A stretch of 64,000 nucleotides of DNA. Source: Paenibacillus sp. HW567 (GTDB taxonomy: Bacteria > Bacillota > Bacilli > Paenibacillales > Paenibacillaceae). Position 1 is the stretch's first letter. Every line of letters begins with the position of its first letter. Of this stretch, positions 24,209 to 32,492 are shown one piece after another. The stretch covers positions 2,427,687-2,491,686 of the forward strand of contig NZ_KB910518.1 of the NCBI RefSeq assembly GCF_000374185.1, read 5' to 3'. A model generated the notes under the pieces. That model saw nothing but the letters and a program-made list of their open reading frames with translations, ran no database searches and was not told the origin of the DNA. The position numbers were made by a program, and so were the translations under genes.

Positions 24209-25867
24209 TTGAATAAAAAAAGAGCGCTTACAATAGTGGCTTCGACAACACTGCTCCTGTCGATGATGCTGGGAGGCTGCAGTTCAGGCAATAACGCCAA
24301 TACTCCAGCCGATGCTGGCAAATCCGATTCCGGGGGGCAAAAAGCGCAGACGAGCTTCAGCTATTTTGTATTCGATCCCGGCGATAACGTTCCTGAGCAT
24401 ACGAAGATTGGGGACATCATCGAAGAAAAGACGGGCGTAAAGATCGTCTATGAACGTCTTGTCGGTGAGAAGGAGCAGAAGGTAGGCGTAATGATCGCCG
24501 GCGGCGATTATCCGGACCTGATCAATACGGATCAGACCGTGAAGTTCGAGGATGCCAAGGCGCTGCTGCCGCTGGAGGATCTGATTGAGAAAAATGCGCC
24601 GAACATCAAGCGGATTTATGGCCCGTATTGGGAGCGCTTGAAGGCGGCCGATGGACATATCTATGCGCTGCCGCAGGTTGCCCCCACTGGAACACCGATC
24701 AAGGGAATCAGTGCAGCCTTCTGGATTCAGAAGGAAGTGCTGAAAGAGGCCGGTTATCCGAAGATCACAACCTTTGACCAGTACGTGGATGTTCTGAAGG
24801 CGTATTATCAAAAACATCCTCAGATCGACGGTGCGGATACGATTCCCTTTGAAATCCTGACGTATGACAACCGCAACTTTACGCTGACTACAGCGATGCA
24901 GTTCCTTGCGGGCGGGCCTAATGATTCGCGGGCGCTGGTGGACCCGGTGGAGAACAAGCTGACCTTTTATCAGACGGATGAAAATATCACCAAGCGCTAT
25001 TACGCCAAGCTGAATGAAATGTTCGGGGCAGGCATGATCGACAAGGAGGCTTTTGTCAGCAACTACGAGCAATATCTGGCTAAGCTGTCCAGCGGGCGTG
25101 TGCTCGGAATGTTCGATCAGAAGTGGCAATTCCAGACCGCACTCGATTCGCTCAAGCAGCAGGGCAAAGCCAACCGGATGTTCGTGCCGCTGCAGCTTAC
25201 CTTCGATGACAGCATTCAGCCGGACTATCTGGACGTGCCTTCCATGAACTACAACATGGGCTTCTCCATCACAGTGAACTGCAAGGACCCTGAAGGCGCG
25301 ATTAAATATGCCGATTACATGGCCAGCGATGAAGGGCAACTGCTGCGCAACTGGGGGGTAAAAGGGGAGGATTACACGGTCAGCGACACCGGACGCTTCT
25401 ATCGGAATGACGAGCAGCGCGCATTCTTCGCCGATCCGAAAAATGGCCTGAAAACGAGCGGCAACATTCTCTGGTACTGGCCGGGCTCTTCAGGTACGAT
25501 GGCTGACGGCAACAGCTACCAGCAGTATCAGCAGCCGGAAGAAATCGCCGCCGGTTATGATGACATGGACAAGGAGCTGCTGAAAGCCTATGGAGTTACT
25601 ACCTATGAAGAGCTGTTCGACGGACCTAATATGAAACGCAAATACTTCCCGCTCTGGAGTATCGAGCTGACGGAGAAGAACAAGGTTTTCAATCAGAAGC
25701 TGGATGATATTAATAAGAAATATCCGCCCCAAATGGTTGTAGCCAAGAATGCAGAGGAGTTCGAGAAATATTGGAAGGAATACACAACTGCCGTGAATAA
25801 GCTGGATGTGAAGAGCTGGCTGGATGAGCTGACCACTAAGGTCAAGGACCGGCAGGCGAATTGGTAA
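24209..25867 (+). CDS. Extracellular solute-binding lipoprotein (LplA/YtcQ-like)
   Basis: Lipoprotein of 552 residues. It starts at TTG 24209 with GAAAGGGTGG in front; the frame is open from 24167. The signal sequence (MNKKRALTIVASTTLL, then LSMMLGGC) ends in a lipobox LGGC at about residue 26. The mature protein is of SBP_bac_1 type, as in the LplA/YtcQ group that binds oligosaccharides. It is the first gene of an operon with two permeases and is followed by an intercistronic stem-loop that probably lets it be made in excess. The sugar ligand is not known. Confidence 0.9.
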   Translation: MNKKRALTIVASTTLLLSMMLGGCSSGNNANTPADAGKSDSGGQKAQTSFSYFVFDPGDNVPEHTKIGDIIEEKTGVKIVYERLVGEKEQKVGVMIAGGDYPDLINTDQTVKFEDAKALLPLEDLIEKNAPNIKRIYGPYWERLKAADGHIYALPQVAPTGTPIKGISAAFWIQKEVLKEAGYPKITTFDQYVDVLKAYYQKHPQIDGADTIPFEILTYDNRNFTLTTAMQFLAGGPNDSRALVDPVENKLTFYQTDENITKRYYAKLNEMFGAGMIDKEAFVSNYEQYLAKLSSGRVLGMFDQKWQFQTALDSLKQQGKANRMFVPLQLTFDDSIQPDYLDVPSMNYNMGFSITVNCKDPEGAIKYADYMASDEGQLLRNWGVKGEDYTVSDTGRFYRNDEQRAFFADPKNGLKTSGNILWYWPGSSGTMADGNSYQQYQQPEEIAAGYDDMDKELLKAYGVTTYEELFDGPNMKRKYFPLWSIELTEKNKVFNQKLDDINKKYPPQMVVAKNAEEFEKYWKEYTTAVNKLDVKSWLDELTTKVKDRQANW

Positions 25868-25881
25868 ATCCGGCACCCGGG

Positions 25882-25919
25882 AAAGCGCCGCCTTGCTGTC
25901 AGGGGGCCGGTGCTTTTCT
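25882..25919 (+). terminator. Intercistronic stem-loop, partial terminator
   Basis: GAAAGCGCCG pairs with CCGGTGCTTTTC-type sequence (one G-U) and a T-rich tail follows. The stem lies between the binding-protein gene and the first permease gene, where partial termination or mRNA protection usually favours the binding protein. Confidence 0.6.
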
Positions 25920-25945
25920 TTTCTTAGAGAAGGAAGGAGAATTCC

Positions 25946-26902
25946 ATGTCTGCAACTGCTGAACTGGCAAACAATCAACCTGTGCTGCGCAAAAAACCAT
26001 CCAAATGGCGAAAGCTGCGAAGCCAAAAAGCGCTGATGGTGATGTCAATACCTTTTCTGATATATGTCATTATTTTTGCCTATGTGCCGCTCTATGGCTG
26101 GATCATGGCCTTTCAGAATTACAAGCTGGGCTCTTCCATGCTGCACAATGAGTGGGTCGGACTAGCTAACTTCCGGGAATTGTTCCAGGATGACAACTTT
26201 TTGCGGGTGATCCGCAATACGCTGGCGATGAGCACGATTAATCTTGTATTCGGCTTTGTCAGCTCCATTACGCTGGCGATCATGCTGAATGAAGTGCGCA
26301 AGCTGCTATTCAAAAGAGTGGTGCAGACCATCAGCTATTTGCCGCATTTTCTGTCCTGGGTCGTAGCGGCGAACCTGATTATGAATGTGCTCTCCATTGA
26401 CGGGGTAGTGAATAAGGTGCTGGTCAGTCTTCATCTGGTCAAGGAACCGGTGATGTGGCTCTCGGAGCAGCATTATTTCTGGTGGATCATCGGGGCATCG
26501 AACGTCTGGAAAGAGATTGGCTGGAGCGCGATCATCTATCTGGCGGCTATGACAATGATAGATCCTTCCCTGTATGAAGCGGCCAGCATTGATGGGGCGG
26601 GACGGTTTCGCAAGATCAGGCACATCACGCTTCCTGGCATCAGCTCCATTATCGTCATTCTGCTGATCATGAACATTGGCCATATTCTGGATGCGGGCTT
26701 TGAGCAGCAGTATTTGCTGCAGACGCCGATGGTGGTGGATTATGCGGAAACGATAGATATTTTTGTGCTCAAATACGGGATTAACCTGTCGCGGTTCTCC
26801 TTCGCCACGGCCGCCGGTATCTTCAAGACTGTCATCAGCGTTATTCTGCTGCTGGCGGCGAACCGGATGTCGAAGCGTTTGGGACAAGAGCGCCTGTTCT
26901 AG
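25946..26902 (+). CDS. Sugar ABC transporter permease (LplB-like)
   Basis: Membrane permease of 318 residues with six hydrophobic segments (about residues 35-310) of the binding-protein-dependent inner-membrane component type. The cytoplasmic loop EAASIDGAGRFRKIRHITLPG (split: EAASIDGAGRF and KIRHITLPG) is the EAA motif that contacts the ATPase. Belongs with the LplB group. No ATPase gene is in the operon, so a shared one such as MsmX is presumably used. The start ATG follows GAAGGAG. Confidence 0.92.
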   Translation: MSATAELANNQPVLRKKPSKWRKLRSQKALMVMSIPFLIYVIIFAYVPLYGWIMAFQNYKLGSSMLHNEWVGLANFRELFQDDNFLRVIRNTLAMSTINLVFGFVSSITLAIMLNEVRKLLFKRVVQTISYLPHFLSWVVAANLIMNVLSIDGVVNKVLVSLHLVKEPVMWLSEQHYFWWIIGASNVWKEIGWSAIIYLAAMTMIDPSLYEAASIDGAGRFRKIRHITLPGISSIIVILLIMNIGHILDAGFEQQYLLQTPMVVDYAETIDIFVLKYGINLSRFSFATAAGIFKTVISVILLLAANRMSKRLGQERLF

Positions 26903-26912
26903 GAGGGAATTT

Positions 26913-27833
26913 ATGACTACGATGACATCCGGCAAAACGAAACGTTCCGCAGGGGATTTAGTTTTTGATATAGCGAACATAACCTTGTTAGTTTTCCTGT
27001 TGTTGGTGACCTTGTACCCGGTAATCAATACGCTGGCGGTTTCCTTTAATCAGGCCTCCGACACGGTGCGGGACAGTACGTTTCTGTGGCCGCGCAAATT
27101 TTCGACGCTGAATTACAGCACCTTGTTTGAGGACGGGATGATTTATCATGCTTTTTTCATCTCAGTGGCCCGAACCCTACTGGGGACGGTTACGAGTGTC
27201 TTTTGCACAGCGATGCTGGCTTACACGATCAGCCGTAAGGAATATTTACTGCGCCGCTTCATTTCATTTATCTTCATCTTCACCATGTATTTCAGCGGAG
27301 GGCTGATTCCGGCCTATATGCTGATTAAGAACCTTCACTTATACGGAACCTTCTGGGTGTATATCATCCCCGGACTGGTGGGGGCCTTCAATCTAATCGT
27401 AATGCGTTCATTTATGGAGGGACTGCCGGAGAGTCTGGTGGAATCGGCACAGATCGACGGGGCCAATCACTTTTCAATCTTCATGCGTATTATTCTGCCG
27501 CTCAGCTTGCCTGTAATTGCTACTGTGGCGTTATTCGTGGCGGTAGGACAGTGGAATAGCTGGTTTGATACTTTTTTGTATAACTCATCGAATATCAAGC
27601 TGAGCACCTTGCAGTACGAGCTGATGAAAAAACTGCAATCTGCCAATATGAGTGTCGGCGGCACAGCCGAATCGGCTTTCGCCAGCAGCAAAAATATTCA
27701 GGCCAACATCGTCACCCCGGCATCCATCCGTGCAGCGATTACTGTTGTGGCAACCGTACCAATTGTGATCGTCTATCCCTTCCTGCAAAAGTACTTTATC
27801 ACCGGCCTGACTCTGGGCGGGGTTAAAGAGTAA
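26913..27833 (+). CDS. Sugar ABC transporter permease (LplC/YtcP-like)
   Basis: Second permease, 306 residues, with six hydrophobic segments and the EAA-type loop ESAQIDGANHFSIFMRIILPLS (split: ESAQIDGANHF and FMRIILPLS). The start is ATG 26913, 5 bases after TAGGAGGGA; the longer frame from 26763 only overlaps the previous gene. It ends the operon, followed by a terminator. With the upstream genes it forms the importer controlled by the YesMN-type pair, probably for an oligosaccharide or uronate. Confidence 0.92.
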   Translation: MTTMTSGKTKRSAGDLVFDIANITLLVFLLLVTLYPVINTLAVSFNQASDTVRDSTFLWPRKFSTLNYSTLFEDGMIYHAFFISVARTLLGTVTSVFCTAMLAYTISRKEYLLRRFISFIFIFTMYFSGGLIPAYMLIKNLHLYGTFWVYIIPGLVGAFNLIVMRSFMEGLPESLVESAQIDGANHFSIFMRIILPLSLPVIATVALFVAVGQWNSWFDTFLYNSSNIKLSTLQYELMKKLQSANMSVGGTAESAFASSKNIQANIVTPASIRAAITVVATVPIVIVYPFLQKYFITGLTLGGVKE

Positions 27834-27885
27834 TTTCATTGGCAGACATGACGATTCATGTTATATTTGTTGATACAAGAAGCTC

Positions 27886-27937
27886 CGTCCTTTCAGTGAG
27901 TGGGGGTTATTCTCCATCACCGGAAGGGCGTTTTTTT
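27886..27937 (+). terminator. Terminator of the sugar transporter operon
   Basis: CGTCCTTTC at 27886 pairs with GGAAGGGCG at 27922-27930 (with G-U pairs), and a run of seven T follows. Confidence 0.7.
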
Positions 27938-27962
27938 GTTTTCGGTGTGCCAGGGCATGCCC

Positions 27963-28007
27963 AAAAAGGACTATCCCACACCCTTAGCAGGGAGATCGAG
28001 ATAGTCC
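27963..28007 (-). terminator. Terminator of ldh
   Basis: GGACTATC and GATAGTCC form an 8-bp stem; on the minus strand it is followed by TTTTTGG, right after the ldh stop. Confidence 0.75.
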
Positions 28008-28027
28008 GTTCAGTGATGCGGTCCGGC

Positions 28028-28954
28028 TTATAGCTCCAGCTTGGAGATTTCACTCTTCAGCTTTTCTGCGGATTTCTGAAAGAGCGCTTGTTCTTCTTCG
28101 CTGAGCGAAAGGCCCAGCACTTCGCGAACACCGGAGCGGTCAACGACGCACGGTGCGCCGAGGAATACATCCGATACTCCATTGTAATTGTTCAGCAGCG
28201 TGGAGACATTCAGCACAGCGCCTTCATTCTGCAGAATCGCAGCCACGATGCGGTCCAGGGCAAGGGCAATGGCATAGGAGGTAGAACCCTTGGCGTCGAT
28301 GATTTCGTAGGCGGCATTCTTGGTATCTTCGAAGATTTCCTTGCGTTCCGCATCATCGAACCCAAGATCAATCCCGGCAACATTGGCCAGGCTCCAGACT
28401 GGCAGCTCGGAGTCGCCGTGTTCACCGATGATTTGTCCGTGAATGCTGCGGGGATCAATCTCCTTATGACGGCCAATCAGGTAACGGAATCTTGCGCTGT
28501 CAAGCACAGTACCGGAGCCGATGACCCGTCTGCGGTCGAAGCCGCTGATCTTCAATGTGGCATAAGCTAGGATATCCACGGGGTTCGTTGCGATCAGCAG
28601 AATGGCGTGATGGTTGTATTTCGTGATTTTCTGGATAATATCCTTGAAAATCGAAATGTTCTTGCGCAGCAGATCAATCCGGGTCTCACCGGGCTTCTGG
28701 GAGGCGCCGGCGGTCACAATAATGATGTCCGCTTCCCGGCAATCTTCATAGGTACCGGCCCAGAGCTTCACACCGCCGACAAAAGGCATGCCGTGGTTCA
28801 TATCAAGCGCTTCACCGAGCGCTTTCTGATGATTGACGTCGATAAGGACCAGTTCTTGCATGCGTCTGCGCAGCAGCAGAGTATAGGCGGCTGTAGTGCC
28901 GACGGCACCGGTGCCGATAACTACGACGCGATTTGGTTTGAATGGGGGGGCCAT
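28028..28954 (-). CDS. ldh: L-lactate dehydrogenase
   Basis: NAD-dependent enzyme of 308 residues converting pyruvate to L-lactate in fermentation. It shows the GxGxxG motif in VIGTGAVGTTAAYTLLL (about residue 9), the dehydrogenase segment ATNPVDILAYATLKISG and the active-site histidine in GEHGDSELPVWS (about 180). I start it at the ATG at 28954, which follows CAGGAGGAGATG on the minus strand, although the frame extends to 28993. Malate dehydrogenase is the alternative member of the family; the overall pattern fits LDH. No FNR or Rex box is obvious upstream. Confidence 0.92.
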   Translation of the reverse strand: MAPPFKPNRVVVIGTGAVGTTAAYTLLLRRRMQELVLIDVNHQKALGEALDMNHGMPFVGGVKLWAGTYEDCREADIIIVTAGASQKPGETRIDLLRKNISIFKDIIQKITKYNHHAILLIATNPVDILAYATLKISGFDRRRVIGSGTVLDSARFRYLIGRHKEIDPRSIHGQIIGEHGDSELPVWSLANVAGIDLGFDDAERKEIFEDTKNAAYEIIDAKGSTSYAIALALDRIVAAILQNEGAVLNVSTLLNNYNGVSDVFLGAPCVVDRSGVREVLGLSLSEEEQALFQKSAEKLKSEISKLEL

Positions 28955-29136
28955 GACTACATCTCCTCCTGATTTTGAATTTTCTGTGTCCAATCTTATC
29001 CATCATAATATCAAAGGGTATTGTTTTCAAGCATGCTGACAACGAAGCTGGAACAAACTGAAACTGCAAGGTTTAGTATTTCCATGATTTTATTATTTAT
29101 TGGAAGTCATATCTACTGACAGGAGAGAACTTAAGT

Positions 29137-30522
29137 ATGGAATTATTCCGCAAAAAGCCGCTGGCTGCACCTGCAATCGCCGAAGCGGACAAGCTAAGCA
29201 AGACTCTGGGTGCTCTGGATCTAACCACATTGGGTGTGGGAGCGATCATCGGCACTGGAATATTTGTAATGACAGGCGTTGCTGCCGCGGAGCATGCGGG
29301 ACCGGCCCTGGTCCTGTCCTTCGTACTGGCGGGTATTGCCTGTGTGCTGTCTGCACTATGTTATTCTGAATTCGCTTCCACACTCCCGGTATCCGGCAGC
29401 GCTTATGCTTACAGCTACGTAGCCTTTGGCGAATTGCTGGCCTGGATTCTCGGCTGGGATTTGGTGCTGGAATATGGCGTTGCGGCGGCGGCCGTGAGCA
29501 GCGGCTGGTCGGGTTACTTCCAAGGTCTGCTTGACGGCTTTGGCCTGCATTTGCCCACGGCGCTGTCCGGGGCGTATAATGCGGACAAAGGGACTTTTAT
29601 CAACCTGCCCGCAATTGTGATCATATTGCTGATTTCCTTCCTGCTGAGCCGGGGGGCCAAGGAAACGGCCCGTTTCAATGCGATTATGGTCGTAATTAAG
29701 CTGTCGGTGGTGCTTTTATTTATAGTTACGGGCATCTTCTATGTGAAACCGGAGAACTGGACACCTTTCATGCCCTTTGGCTTTCATGGTGTTGTGAATG
29801 GCGCGGCTACTGTATTCTTTGCCTATATCGGCTTTGATGCACTCTCCACCGCAGCGGAAGAAGTGAAGAATCCCCAGCGCGATCTGCCGATCGGGATTAT
29901 CTCTTCCCTTGCGATTTGCACTGTGCTGTATATCGTTGTCTCACTGGTTCTCACCGGCATTGTTCCTTACCAGAAGCTGAATGTCAGTGATCCGGTTTCA
30001 TTTGCTCTGCGGTTTGTGGATCAGAACATGATTGCCGGTCTCATCTCTGTGGGGGCTATCGCGGGGATGACCACGGTTCTGCTGGTATTGCTGTTCGGCC
30101 AGTCCCGTCTGCTGTTCGCCATATCACGGGATGGGCTTTTGCCACAGGCCTTGTCCAAGGTAAACGCCAAGACGCATACTCCAGTTCGCAGCACTTGGAT
30201 GGTAGGCGGCATTATCGCTCTGCTTACCGGATTTGTTCCACTAGACCGTCTGGCCAACCTGACCAGCATCGGCACACTGTTTGCTTTTCTGGTCGTTTCC
30301 CTTGGTGTAATTGTACTGCGGTACACTCATCCTAACCTGAAAAGAAGTTTTAAGGTTCCCTGGGTTCCGCTAATTCCATTACTCAGTGCGGCGGCCTGTG
30401 GTTATTTGATGTATAATTTGGGAAAAGAGACTTGGACGGGCTTTATTGTCTGGCTGATCTTTGGACTCGTGATCTATGGATTTTACGGCTACAAGAGCAG
30501 TAACCTGAATAAGAAAAAATAA
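29137..30522 (+). CDS. APC-family amino-acid permease (cationic type)
   Basis: Membrane transporter of 461 residues with about twelve hydrophobic segments. The motif LTTLGVGAIIGTGIFVMTGV (about 27-46) and FAYIGFDALSTAAEEVKNPQ (about 228) are typical of the CAT/YfnA group. It is a single gene, with AGGAGAG before the start ATG. Its substrate cannot be told from sequence; arginine/lysine-type and broad amino-acid uptake are both possible. An inverted repeat follows immediately after the stop. Confidence 0.85.
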   Translation: MELFRKKPLAAPAIAEADKLSKTLGALDLTTLGVGAIIGTGIFVMTGVAAAEHAGPALVLSFVLAGIACVLSALCYSEFASTLPVSGSAYAYSYVAFGELLAWILGWDLVLEYGVAAAAVSSGWSGYFQGLLDGFGLHLPTALSGAYNADKGTFINLPAIVIILLISFLLSRGAKETARFNAIMVVIKLSVVLLFIVTGIFYVKPENWTPFMPFGFHGVVNGAATVFFAYIGFDALSTAAEEVKNPQRDLPIGIISSLAICTVLYIVVSLVLTGIVPYQKLNVSDPVSFALRFVDQNMIAGLISVGAIAGMTTVLLVLLFGQSRLLFAISRDGLLPQALSKVNAKTHTPVRSTWMVGGIIALLTGFVPLDRLANLTSIGTLFAFLVVSLGVIVLRYTHPNLKRSFKVPWVPLIPLLSAAACGYLMYNLGKETWTGFIVWLIFGLVIYGFYGYKSSNLNKKK

Positions 30523-30524
30523 CG

Positions 30525-30635
30525 ATATAAACTGAACAGAAAAATTACAGAAGACAGAAGTGGCGGACGGGAAGTCCAGACATTGCCCGCAGTCACGACC
30601 ATAGCCGATTTGTTAGATTTTCGTTCAGTTTATAT
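30525..30635. repeat. Inverted repeat of 13-base arms
   Basis: ATATAAACTGAAC at 30525-30537 and GTTCAGTTTATAT at 30623-30635 are perfect inverted copies, extended by AGAAAA/TTTTC with one gap, enclosing about 85 bases. It starts 2 bases after the permease stop. It may be a small MITE-like remnant, or a paired operator for the next gene; there is no T-run for termination. Confidence 0.5.
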
Positions 30636-30659
30636 AGACAAGGAAGAGGAGAGAGAAGA

Positions 30660-31949
30660 TTGTCATCTAAAATGCCTGGCTTCAAGGTTCCGGCAGCCGT
30701 AATTACGGTAATCCTGACCCTGCTTATACTCTCGGCCTGCTCTTCTCCTCCACCAGAGCCTTCCCAGCCCCCACAGCCGACGGAAGCGCCGGAAGTAGGG
30801 CAGACGATTACACTGATTACCCCCGATGCCAAGAACATCGACAATGAGAATACCCCGAAATATCAGATCCAGACCCGGCTGACCGATTTCAGGCTGCTGA
30901 ATGATGCGGTGGGGCTGGCCTGGGGTGTAACCAAAAACGAGCTGCGTATCTACATGACGAAGAATAACGGCAAGACGTGGAGCAACATCTCGCCTTCAAC
31001 CAACGTGCAGTTTTTGGCTAACCCTGTGTACGGTAAAGATATCTTCTTCACGGACCCGAGCAATGGCTGGATTCTGCGAAGTGCCGCCGGGCTTACGGAA
31101 ACAGTTGTGCTGCGGACTACAGATGGGGGAAACAGTTGGAAGGTTTCTTCTTTTCCCGATGCGAATACAATTTCATCCATCTATTTCAACTCGCCATCTC
31201 ATGGCTGGCTGATGACCTCCTGGGATGCCAGTGCCACTAAAGAGAGCAAAGCGCTTTATGCAACGGTCGATGGCGGAGCGACGTGGAGTATGGTGATGCA
31301 AAATGAGCAGTACAATCCCAATCTGCCGAATAATACGATCCCGATATCCGGGGTCACTACAGGAATGATTTTTAAGGACAGCATACATGGCTTTGTAACC
31401 CTGCAGACCGGTGCGCTCCCGAAAATCTACATGACCAAAGACGGCGCAGCAACCTGGAGTCAAGGTTCCGAATTTCTGGTGAATGACCAATTAGCGGGCT
31501 GTGACCGTGTGATTACCGGGGAGCCGGTTTTCTTTGACAAGGGCAATCAGAACGGATGGATGCCGGCAGGATGCCAAAAGGAAAAAGATAGCGCCATTAC
31601 CTACAATGGTTATTTCACAGCTAACGGGGGAGAAAACTGGAAGTTTGTGTCGTTTGGACTGGGCAGTCAGACAGGAATTAACCGCCACATCGCTCCAACC
31701 TTTTTCAATTCGCAGTTTGGCTGGATTTTGAAGCAGAACCTGCTGTACAAGACAACGAATCAAGGACAGACGTGGACTGCGCTTCCGGTCAGCAGAGTGC
31801 TGCAATCGAAGCTTGAGGAGTACCCGGAGATTGTGAAGCTGCAGTTTATCTCAAGTGAAGTGGGCTGGCTGTTAATTGAGAAGAAAGAAGACCGCAGATC
31901 TATCCTGCTGCAGACTACAAATGGCGGAATTAACTGGCGTGTGATGTAG
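30660..31949 (+). CDS. BNR-repeat lipoprotein (Ycf48/HCF136-like)
   Basis: Secreted lipoprotein of 429 residues. The signal segment VPAAVITVILTLLILSAC ends in a lipobox at about residue 27, followed by a proline-rich linker (SPPPEPSQPPQPTEAP). Repeated segments such as MTKNNGKTWSNIS, RTTDGGNSWKVSS, ATVDGGATWSMV and TTNQGQTWTALP are BNR/Asp-box-like propeller blades. The fold is clear, but the function is not: relatives include photosystem assembly factors and sialidase-type propellers. Start is TTG 30660 after GAGGAGAGAGAA; ATG 30672 is an alternative with poorer spacing. Confidence 0.78.
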   Translation: MSSKMPGFKVPAAVITVILTLLILSACSSPPPEPSQPPQPTEAPEVGQTITLITPDAKNIDNENTPKYQIQTRLTDFRLLNDAVGLAWGVTKNELRIYMTKNNGKTWSNISPSTNVQFLANPVYGKDIFFTDPSNGWILRSAAGLTETVVLRTTDGGNSWKVSSFPDANTISSIYFNSPSHGWLMTSWDASATKESKALYATVDGGATWSMVMQNEQYNPNLPNNTIPISGVTTGMIFKDSIHGFVTLQTGALPKIYMTKDGAATWSQGSEFLVNDQLAGCDRVITGEPVFFDKGNQNGWMPAGCQKEKDSAITYNGYFTANGGENWKFVSFGLGSQTGINRHIAPTFFNSQFGWILKQNLLYKTTNQGQTWTALPVSRVLQSKLEEYPEIVKLQFISSEVGWLLIEKKEDRRSILLQTTNGGINWRVM

Positions 31950-31978
31950 AGCTTGAATGGCAGGGACTTGGAGAATTT

Positions 31979-32018
31979 ATATCCGTAAGGCTCTGCGGGC
32001 TGAACGGATATCAGTTTT
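31979..32018 (+). terminator. Terminator of the BNR-repeat gene
   Basis: ATATCCGT and ACGGATAT form an 8-bp stem with a 17-base loop, followed by a short T-run (CAGTTTTAT). Confidence 0.7.
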
Positions 32019-32065
32019 ATAAAAAAATGAAACAAAAAAATCTTTATAAAAATTTTATTTATGAG

Positions 32066-32109
32066 TGTGAAAAAAATCACATGACAAATAAATAAACGTG
32101 TGATATATT
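32066..32109 (+). promoter_or_regulatory. FNR/CRP-type box and -10 of the small cysteine-rich gene
   Basis: TGTGA, six A, TCACA (32066-32081) is a perfect FNR/CRP-family palindrome. A -10-like TATATT lies at 32104-32109, so the box centre is about 41.5 bases upstream of the predicted start of transcription at about 32115. This is the class II activation geometry known for FNR in Bacillus and CRP in E. coli. No -35 hexamer is visible. The regulator itself is not in the window. Confidence 0.65.
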
Positions 32110-32170
32110 TAACACATAGAGAACAAGTTCATTTTTTCACAAACTTTCATCCCGAATAGGAGAGATTCTA

Positions 32171-32347
32171 ATGAAAACTTTCGAAACGGATTATGTAACT
32201 AGAAACCTGCTGCAATTGTGCTATAACTGTGATGACGCTCACCTCTGTGAGACAGAAGAACAATGCAGAGCATGCTGGGCCGACAGCGGAATGCTTCCTG
32301 TAGACAATGACGAAACCAAGCAATTATTAGATCTCGTACACGCTTAA
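32171..32347 (+). CDS. Small cysteine-rich acidic protein, 58 residues
   Basis: Short gene with ATAGGAGAGATTCTA before ATG 32171 and a stop at 32345-32347. The product has five cysteines, LCYNCDD (17, 20), HLCET (26) and QCRACWAD (32, 35), and is acidic. Two CxxC pairs suggest metal or iron-sulfur binding. An FNR-type box sits at activating position upstream and a terminator downstream, so it is a complete single-gene unit. I do not recognise a named family. A role in low oxygen metabolism is inference from the promoter. Confidence 0.8.
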   Translation: MKTFETDYVTRNLLQLCYNCDDAHLCETEEQCRACWADSGMLPVDNDETKQLLDLVHA

Positions 32348-32372
32348 TCTAACGGACGGATTAATATTAATG

Positions 32373-32418
32373 AAGGCCACACCAATCTCTGATTATAGAG
32401 AACGGTTGTGGCCTTTTT
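32373..32418 (+). terminator. Terminator of the small cysteine-rich gene
   Basis: AAGGCCACA pairs with TGTGGCCTT and a run of T follows, with a 25-base loop. Confidence 0.85.
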
Positions 32419-32492
32419 GACATGTCTGCGTATCGCTTCTCCTTTGAACCGTTACAGGTAGCATTTGTCCGAAGAAATAAATTATGTATTCG

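Noticed and set aside
24284..25339. Long minus-strand frame of 351 codons
   Set aside because: It lies wholly antisense to the solute-binding protein gene, has no known domain and no proper start; a product of biased codon use.
26306..27028. Minus-strand frame of 240 codons over the permease genes
   Set aside because: Antisense shadow of two well-supported permease genes.
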